A DNA stretch of 64,000 nt from Prosopocoilus inquinatus (Eukaryota; Arthropoda; Insecta; Coleoptera; Lucanidae), in NCBI GenBank assembly GCA_036172665.1, contig CM069879.1, positions 20,747,924 through 20,811,923 on the forward strand, in the 5' to 3' direction. A program made the position numbers and the translations under genes. The notes under the pieces are model-generated. The model ran no database searches. It was given only the letters and a program-made list of their open reading frames with translations, and was not told where the DNA came from. Below, in pieces: positions 57,260-64,000 of this stretch (positions are counted from its first letter, which is position 1; each line of letters begins with the position of its first letter).

Positions 57260-60170
57260 GAGTCTTTGCTTTTGAGAAAATACACTTAAAATTGTTACGT
57301 ATTTTAAATTCCGCTTTTACGGATAAGGAATTGAGGTAATGTTTTATTTTAGTGGAAATAGTACCAAGATAGTGTACAGCAACAAATAACTATTCAGATA
57401 TACTAATGTCAGTATTAGATAGAGTGAAATGAAGCTTATTTAAAAGTGTGCTTTTAATCTTGTTCAATAAGTTATAAATGGGTTTAATAGGTTAGTTATT
57501 GAGAAAAGCCAATTGAACGATAGTACTTATTATTTCGTTTCTGAAGTCCTGAAAACTCATTGGGATGCTGAAGGCACGGCAGAAAAAAAAACTGGCTGTG
57601 TACGAGGGTTTTCTATAAATTTTTAAATTTAAATTATTTAGCTGTTTGTAAGTTTGTAGGGTAAATTTTATTTTGAGGTGCAGGGAATTAAATTCAAGAA
57701 GTAATATGTTCAGATCTGAAGGGGGTCCATCGAAAATAATTACAATATCATCCACGCATTTACCATAAAACTTTATTTTATCAAGGGACTATCTGATGAA
57801 AAGATTTTTTGTTCAATTTCATTCTGTAGGTTACGAGCCATTGCATGGCCATCAGATTGGGAGTAATATTTCTTGTTAAAGATAAAGAAAGTTTGATTTA
57901 GAGTAATTTTAAGAAACGATTGTAAAGAGACAACATTGTCATCTGAAAGGTTTGAAGAAATTAATAATTCAATAATAATGTCGAGGCAGTGGCATAGCTA
58001 TAGGGGTTGCAGGAATTGCAAAGCAACCCGGCGCTAAGACGCCTTAGGCGCCTGTTCGAAGTCACAAGTAAAAAGTTTTTTCTTTAAGGTTTCACAAACG
58101 CGGAAAAGTGAAAGCTTATTTGTAAGTCGTACTTAAAAGATTTCAGAAAAATGTATATTTTCAAATAAAGTAAAAAAAATATACGCAAAAAGAAAGAAAA
58201 AAAACTGAGGATTAATTAAAAAATAATTAAACAGAATCAATTTCGAATGAACAACGTTTGGAGCGTCCTCTGTTCATCTGAGCCGAAGATTTGTAATTTG
58301 CCGGAAAGAGATTTCAAAACAACCGAAAAACGTTAGGAATATTCAAGGACAATGTCCTCAAAAGAACTTCTATTAAATAAAATTTTGTACTTAAATAGTT
58401 AAAGCGAAAGAATTTACATGCATATGTGGCGCCATCTGTAACCCTGGGTCCTAACATTGTGCTCTTATTTATCCTAAAATGCCTGAAAAATCTAAGAACA
58501 TGCAAGAATTTTAAACGACTTTGAGCTAAAAAATATATATAGATTTGTGGCGCCATCTGCCACCATGAGATGTAACTTTGCTCTCTTTAGTGGGGGAGGG
58601 GGATTATAAGGCAACAGAAAAACGCTAAAAAAAAACAAAAAATCATGTTACAAAAAAATTCAAAAAAATAAAATTGAACAGAAATAGGTAGGTAGCGCCA
58701 TCTGTTAATCTGTAGCCGCAATTAATTTTGTACCTTCTAGTACTGATAGCTTCAAAGCAACTGAAAACAAATTTCAGAACGTTCAATAAGAATATTCTTA
58801 AATCAGCTTTGAATTAAAGAAGAAAACATTGTGGCGCCGTCTGTTACCATAATTCATAACTTTGTCATATTTATTCATGGGGAAACAATTTCAAGGCTAC
58901 TTACTGAAAATCGCTAAAAGTGTAAGAAATAAAGTTACGGAGAAAAGTATTTCGAATAAATAAAGTTGAAAAGAAACGATTAAAGAAAAGAAATTTTAAA
59001 CTCAGCAGCGCCATCTCTTAATATGTAGCCACAAGTAATTTTGTTCCCATTAAATTCTGGAAGACAGTTTGAGAGCAGAATTTCTCCAAGAAAGTGTTCA
59101 AGGAGTTTTTAGAGAAAATAATTCAGAAGAAGCAATCAAGCAGATTTATTTAGATTTAAAGTAAGTAGCTAAAGCATTTTTTAGTTTTACTTTTTTTTTT
59201 GCAACTCTGCGACTTGACTTCCAGTTACGCCACTGTGTCAATGTATTCTGTAGCCGGAATGGATTGAAGATATTGGAAGTCAAGTGAACATGATATGATA
59301 TCGGTTGTAACTTTGAATTTGCTTAATTTATTTATTAGATCGAACGTATTGTTGATACTGTATTGAGTATTAATGTTAATAATTTCACGTAAAAGTTCAT
59401 GTAAACATGTGTGTATAAATTCATGAATTGTAATTTGCAATACACGTTTCAATTAGATTAATAAAAAATTTTCTACTAAATAGTTATTTAGAATGATAAT
59501 GTTGGTGAAAATGGTAACTCATTAATGCTTCTAACTTCAAATTATTTATTTTTTGAGCAGCTGGGGATGTTGAATTATGTTATCAAGGGTATCATCCAAA
59601 CGGAGAGCATTTGAGGATTGATGTGCTGGGGAGCCTATAAAAGAGTCTAAGGGGCGTATGGGATAGTCTTGTTTATGGCATTTGGGAAGCCCGTATAACC
59701 TAGGTGTTACAGGGTTCGTGGTTTTCTGTTTGGAGACGTTGATTAATGAATTGTTATGATTTTATTCAAGAATTTTTTCAAGTGACTGCATTAGGAGGGC
59801 ATGGAGTTTTGTTCTAGAATTAGAAAACCGTTATTACTCAAGAAAGATTCTACTGTTTCAATACAGATAGACGCTTCTAGGATTACTACAGTTAATGTCC
59901 TTTATCGACTTTACTTATGATCAAGTTTGATTGTTGAATTTTGGAGTAGTTTAATATGTTTATAACGAATTCTTTGTTGAATTGATAATATTGACCTTTG
60001 CTTAGTTTTTAGAAAGAATGCTATTGATATTATGGGCAATACCATTGCGTGTCTAGTCGTGTAATAGCTTGTGCAATATGGATTACAAGATCTTTTAAGG
60101 AATGAAAATTAGGAGTTGTATGGGATGCCAATTTCTCAAAACGGGGTCTCTGAAAGGTTTAAGATATTAT
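57260..60170 (-). pseudogene. Penelope-like reverse transcriptase, decayed and split by a hAT insertion
   Basis: Read on the minus strand from right to left: an NLSETPF-like start (near 60150); ISKVDKG then TVVI (near 59890-59930, shifted in frame), matching the ADKG-TVVI motif; TPRLYGLPKCHK with RPLDSFIGSP (59640-59710), the hallmark of this family; NTFDLINKLSKFK and SLDF (about 59270-59340); FFIFNKKYYSQSDG (about 57860-57905); the catalytic VDDIVIIF (about 57735-57760); IKFTLQ and KIYRKPSYT; and YLGTISTKIKHYL (about 57330-57370). The element normally reverse-transcribes its RNA at a chromosomal nick. Several frameshifts and stops and no certain endonuclease: not functional. Confidence 0.82.
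57987..59235. mobile_element. hAT-like non-autonomous element inserted in the reverse transcriptase
   Basis: Inverted ends CAGTGGCATAGCTA and CAGTGGCGTAACTGG. Flanks TGTCGAGG (57979-57986) and TGTCAATG (59236-59243) agree at 6 of 8 positions. Removing the element and one flank copy leaves the reverse transcriptase frame continuous (EYIDIII). It is related to 13047-14395 and has the same repeated GCGCCATCTGTTA-like motif. No transposase. Confidence 0.83.
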
Positions 60171-60354
60171 CGTGGAAATTGTGGATTATTTATGGGGGGG
60201 TACTAAGAAAGATCATTTACAGAATAGCTCAGATTTTAGTGGGCTGAAGGAAAGAGTGGTTGGGGGGTATTGTTTCCATTAGATGGTTCTCCCTTCCCTG
60301 TATTAGTATTAACTACACCATCATCTACTATTACATGCGACAAAAAGGCAGTAT

Positions 60355-60515
60355 CTAGTAGGTATAGGTTTGTTATAATAAATTTTAACGTGTATACCTA
60401 CTGTAGATATGGATTTGTTATTACAAACAGTTACATGTGTATCTGTTATAGGTGTGGATTCGCTATTACAAATAGTTACGTGTGGATCTATTGTAGATCT
60501 GGGTACACTTTATAA
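60355..60515 (+). repeat. Tandem repeat of about 57 bp, three units
   Basis: Units share GGTATGGATTTGTTATTACAA-like and AGTTACATGTGTATC-like segments (60358, 60412 and 60460 regions). The resulting frames with ITNSYMCIC-type repeats are not genes. Confidence 0.75.
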
Positions 60516-60542
60516 ACATAAGCAGTTACATGCAGTATTGTT

Positions 60543-61767
60543 GGGGATGGGACGATTTACCGTCGCCAACTCGCCGTCACCGATTCACCGTCGCCAATTC
60601 GTCGTAGAACCAATTCGCCGTGGACCCAATTTATCGTCCACCCAATTCGCCGTCGCGTGTTACTGCTTTATTTAGCTTGATGAGCTTTAAAACACTTTCT
60701 GACTATTTTAGGTATCCAAGTTATACCTACGAGTTGAATGAAAATAACTATAATTTCAGTACGTGTCAAGTAAATGAAAACGGTCTGCACTATCATGTTT
60801 CTGTTTCACACCAAAGTAAATGCTTAATTACAGCACGACCATCGTAAGACAAATTGGTGCCATTAGCACATAATCATAATTTTAATGGAAGCCCCAATTT
60901 TTTAATTTTCATTTTAAATGACGAGCTTTCACGAACCAATATCATCGTCGTATTCAAAAATTATTTCTGCATCACGTGCTTTGAATATCTAGGGTAGCGT
61001 CTATAAGAAAAGAAAAGTTGACAGTCGTATCTACGAATTAAAGAAGATATTCGAGATTTTCGAAAAGGAGAATTTTCAGTTTTTTGAAGATATTTCAAAA
61101 TCGATTTTTTTGCACATTTTTTTAGATCGCAAGATAGCTCAACTTTTCTATAATTTAACCATCTTTGCATCTCTTATAGTTTACGAGAGATCCCCACAGT
61201 GGCCCTTTAATTAGTTGTAACCCTGTATACTTTTAGGATTGTTGAAATTGTTCCTCTACTTCTTTCTTTTTTTTTTAATCGCCTTCCTTTCAAACAGAAG
61301 ATAAAACTAACAATAAATCTGCAAACTTTGATCAAACCAAACCAAACAAAGATACCAAACAATTCAATATCTCGAAAACAGTCGACTTTTGATGTGTAGT
61401 GATTTTGATTTATGTGAAAATGAATATAATTTTGAGCAGAATCTGAAAATATTAAAAAAAATGCAGGAATTTTGCGCAAACACCCTGCGGAATAAGAAAA
61501 TACTTCCTGGAAACGTAAAAAATTTTATCTGTTTCTTTATCTATGTATCATATTTATTTAATGATAAATTATTTTATTTTCCGTTGGCTTTTTTATGAAT
61601 AATAATCGTATATTATTATTTGGATATGTACCTGCATTTAAAACTTGTAAAAACGTTCACGGCGAATTTACCGATGGCGAGTTTGCCGACGACGAATTGT
61701 ACCTACGGCGAAACGGCGATGGTAAATTGACGATGGCAAATCGACGACGGCGAATTGTCCTAGACCC
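60543..61767. mobile_element. Element with CGCCG-rich inverted ends and a 9-bp target duplication
   Basis: The left end region (60543-60660) is a series of AATTCGCCGTCG-type motifs; the right end (61655-61767) has the same motifs inverted. Ends read GGGGATGGGAC and, inverted, GGGTCTAGGAC. AGTATTGTT flanks both sides exactly (60534-60542 and 61768-61776). The 9-bp duplication suggests a Mutator-like element. The interior has no recognisable transposase and includes a fragment of the MITE family of 34039-34476. Confidence 0.75.
61080..61234. repeat. One-ended fragment of the CAGGGTTACA MITE family
   Basis: GAAGATATTTCAAAATCG and the end GATCCCCACAGTGGCCCTTT-AATTAGTTGTAACCCTG match 34055-34080 and 34440-34476. 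The other end is missing. Confidence 0.65.
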
Positions 61768-61776
61768 AGTATTGTT

Positions 61777-64000
61777 TGGTCATTTACACCTACTTTATTC
61801 TCTACTTCGCTATGGGAAGGTTCGTTTCCACTGTCTTATTAAACTCATTATGCATTTTCCTTAGATTAAGGCTGCCAAGAGATTTCTTCTTTATTTTTAA
61901 GGGAGATTGCCATTGCTTTTTTTAAATTTTTTATGTGCACAGTAAAAAAAGCAAAAAAAAAAAAACTTATGCGCCATTAAAAGTAAAGAAATTAATGACG
62001 ACTTCCGATATACTTGGAAGTACTCGAAAGTCTGTGAAGTACGTAAATATCTATTTTGTAAATTTTCAATTTCTAAACTTCGTTTTCAATAATTTTTAAT
62101 ATAAATAACCCTGTATATTGAAATACCTATGATGAAATTGCTTACTTAATCGGGGTATTTCCTAAGTAAATTGTACTAAAGCAAACATGTACGTGGACGT
62201 ATCAGACGACATTATTTGACTTTGTTAAAAAAAAAATTGTATTTGGTTTTATTTTAGGTTTTTCTGTTTTTGCTTTAGAGGAATTCCCCATGTTAGCAGT
62301 GAACCTCTATATGAATAATTGTTGATTTAGATTTGGCGTGTGACTATTTCATACAGTTTAAATTTTTAGAATGAATTCGAATTCCTTTTGTCCTAAATTT
62401 CTTACTTTTAATCCTTCCAAAATTCCAGCAAAATTATCCGCATTTAAATATTTTTATAACCTATATAATAATCTGGTTTAAGTATTCAGTTTGAAGTTCA
62501 GTTATTATCAAATTATTGGATTTTAATTCCTTGACACTTTAACACATTAATTGTTTTGTTTAGCTGTTACATCTTATTGTATTTTCAGTTTTTTCTTTAA
62601 TTTCTTTTCCAGCATTTCCAAATTGAAAAACGTCCATATTTACTTTTGATAACATTGCATCGTCATTGCCACACTTCTGCAGAAGATTTCTTGCTTTTTT
62701 TTAAACATCGATTGTGTTGCTTATGCGAAGTTAGTACAGTTTTTATTTTAATTCATCTACAAATCTTCACTGGAATTTTCAGATTAAAATGCGTCATTAT
62801 TTTTTTCGAGGTTTCGTCATTCGTTGTTAGAATAACTTTTGGATATACATACCGCAAAAAATATTAACATTGTTCAAACAGGATTTATATTTTATGTTAA
62901 AGATGACCTGCACTTGGAACGTCCAAGTTGTCATGTCATCTCTTGACCTCTTTTTACTTGCATGGCGACATTTTTTTCTTTGCAACTCTATCTCTGTTTA
63001 AAAAGCATTTCCACGATGAGACGCTGAAAGATCCGAATTTTATTGAGTTCTCATGATAACTTCTTTTTTACAGTATTAATAATTTGTTGATCTTGAGATT
63101 TGAACTTTCAAACAGTCTCATCATCTGAAACGAATGGTGGATCTGTGATACCATCTGATTAAAGCCAACTAGAATAAAAGGACGGCTCTTGATGAATTTG
63201 AGCAATCCATCAAACAGTAATAAAAGAACGGGTTTGATAGAACTGATGCCATTGATGAAATAAAGAACGTGCGCTATCTAAACACGGTCTTTTGAAATGT
63301 ACCTCGGTCACGGAATGAAAATTTGAAACGTACCTCAGCCACAGCATAAGCGCCGTACTAATGGCGTGTGTCTGTTACTACTTTCAGAGAAGTCAAGTGA
63401 TGTCTGTGGGTGACCAGTTAACGACAAAGGCCCATATTTTCATCCCATGATTAAGATCGTATCTAACTAAAAACGTGATTAAAATAAACATAAACTATAT
63501 AGCTTTGTGTGAATTTCATGAGTAAGAGAGTGAGAGAGAATTTAGTCACAACGCGCGGCGTTGCTAAATTAAAGACGAGCTGAGAATACGGGCCAAAGTT
63601 GAATTGTAATTAATTATATAACAATTTGGTAGTTTGAAGCGGTAAGAAAATATTAAGTTTGTTGTTCGAATACTCGTAGACTCTATGGTAAGTACGTTAT
63701 TGCGTTGGAAATAAAACTTTTTTTCCTATTTTTCTTTAATACAGTTTTAAAAAGTCCTGTTTTTTTTGGACACGTTCCGATTTTTCAAAGACAATGTCCC
63801 GATTTACGAAACGGAAGTTGGCAACCCTAAACCAATATAGAGCGAGTGCTACAGAAGAAACGTAAAATATTTAGAGAGTTGCCTCTTAAGTGCTAAATCC
63901 GTCACTCATAACCGTCAGATATGTACAAAAAACTTGTGTTTAGTGTTAGTCCAGGGCCTCTAAGGCATAGCATTTAGAAGATTAAAGTTCATGAAGGTAT
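61777..64000. other. Unannotated AT-rich right end
   Basis: No gene, element end pair or tandem repeat was recognised. GTTGGCAACCCTA at 63819 looks like one end of a hAT-type element (CAGGGTTGCCA family, as at 51597) but is too distant and too short to call. Confidence 0.35.

Overview
The window is AT-rich animal DNA, most probably from an insect. Genes carry short GT-AG introns (62 to 120 nt), a mariner-family transposase and a Penelope-like reverse transcriptase are present, and non-autonomous DNA transposons, foldback elements, tRNA-derived SINEs and satellite arrays are very dense. Nothing bacterial (operons, Shine-Dalgarno sites, CRISPR) was seen. No species can be named from the sequence alone.

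The only clear host gene family is a dispersed cluster of four divergent Hsp70-like genes, all on the + strand and all with one phase-1 intron after codon 65. Copy A (2228-4268) and copy D (26945-28815) have open reading frames. Copy B (9649-11660) and copy C (14893-16891) are broken by frameshifts, stops, an internal deletion and, in B, a SINE insertion. All four share recognisable 5' flanks, so the duplications carried the leader with them. The 3' half of A and D is about 98% identical while the sequence just upstream is about 85% identical, which points to gene conversion. None of the copies ends in EEVD, and D has Asp for the first Gly of the GIDLGTT phosphate loop.

Left edge (1-1.8 kb): the start of a zinc-finger gene of the Polinton/Maverick polymerase-B type on the minus strand, then about 60 head-to-tail 11-bp units each containing TCAAGGTCA, the extended half-site of FTZ-F1/SF-1-type nuclear receptors, then a 39-bp-arm hairpin. 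From 4.5 to 31.9 kb the Hsp70 copies are separated by mobile DNA: four hAT-like non-autonomous elements with 8-bp target duplications (4506-6592, 13047-14395, 24541-25923, 30324-31864), a complete mariner (17081-18371) with a broken transposase, and several large foldback elements. Two hammerhead-ribozyme-like motifs (6262-6312 and 30604-30645, minus strand) lie inside two of the hAT elements.

From about 32.4 to 43.5 kb lies a long, decayed A-rich satellite whose units carry a GTCCGGTCCTGRCCG motif; it is invaded by nested MITEs, a hairpin and a SINE fragment. It ends at a sharply CpG-rich block (43.57-44.25 kb) ending in a good splice donor, the best candidate for the promoter and first exon of a host gene reading rightward with a long first intron. 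More satellites follow (45.1-49.1 kb, and a 306-bp repeat at 49.5-50.3 kb), then a T-rich tract. The right end holds a foldback element with 9-bp target duplications and an internal 160-bp tandem repeat (55165-56529), a Penelope-like reverse transcriptase remnant on the minus strand (about 57.26-60.17 kb) split by a fifth hAT element (57987-59235), and a second element with a 9-bp duplication (60543-61767). The last 2.2 kb shows nothing recognisable.
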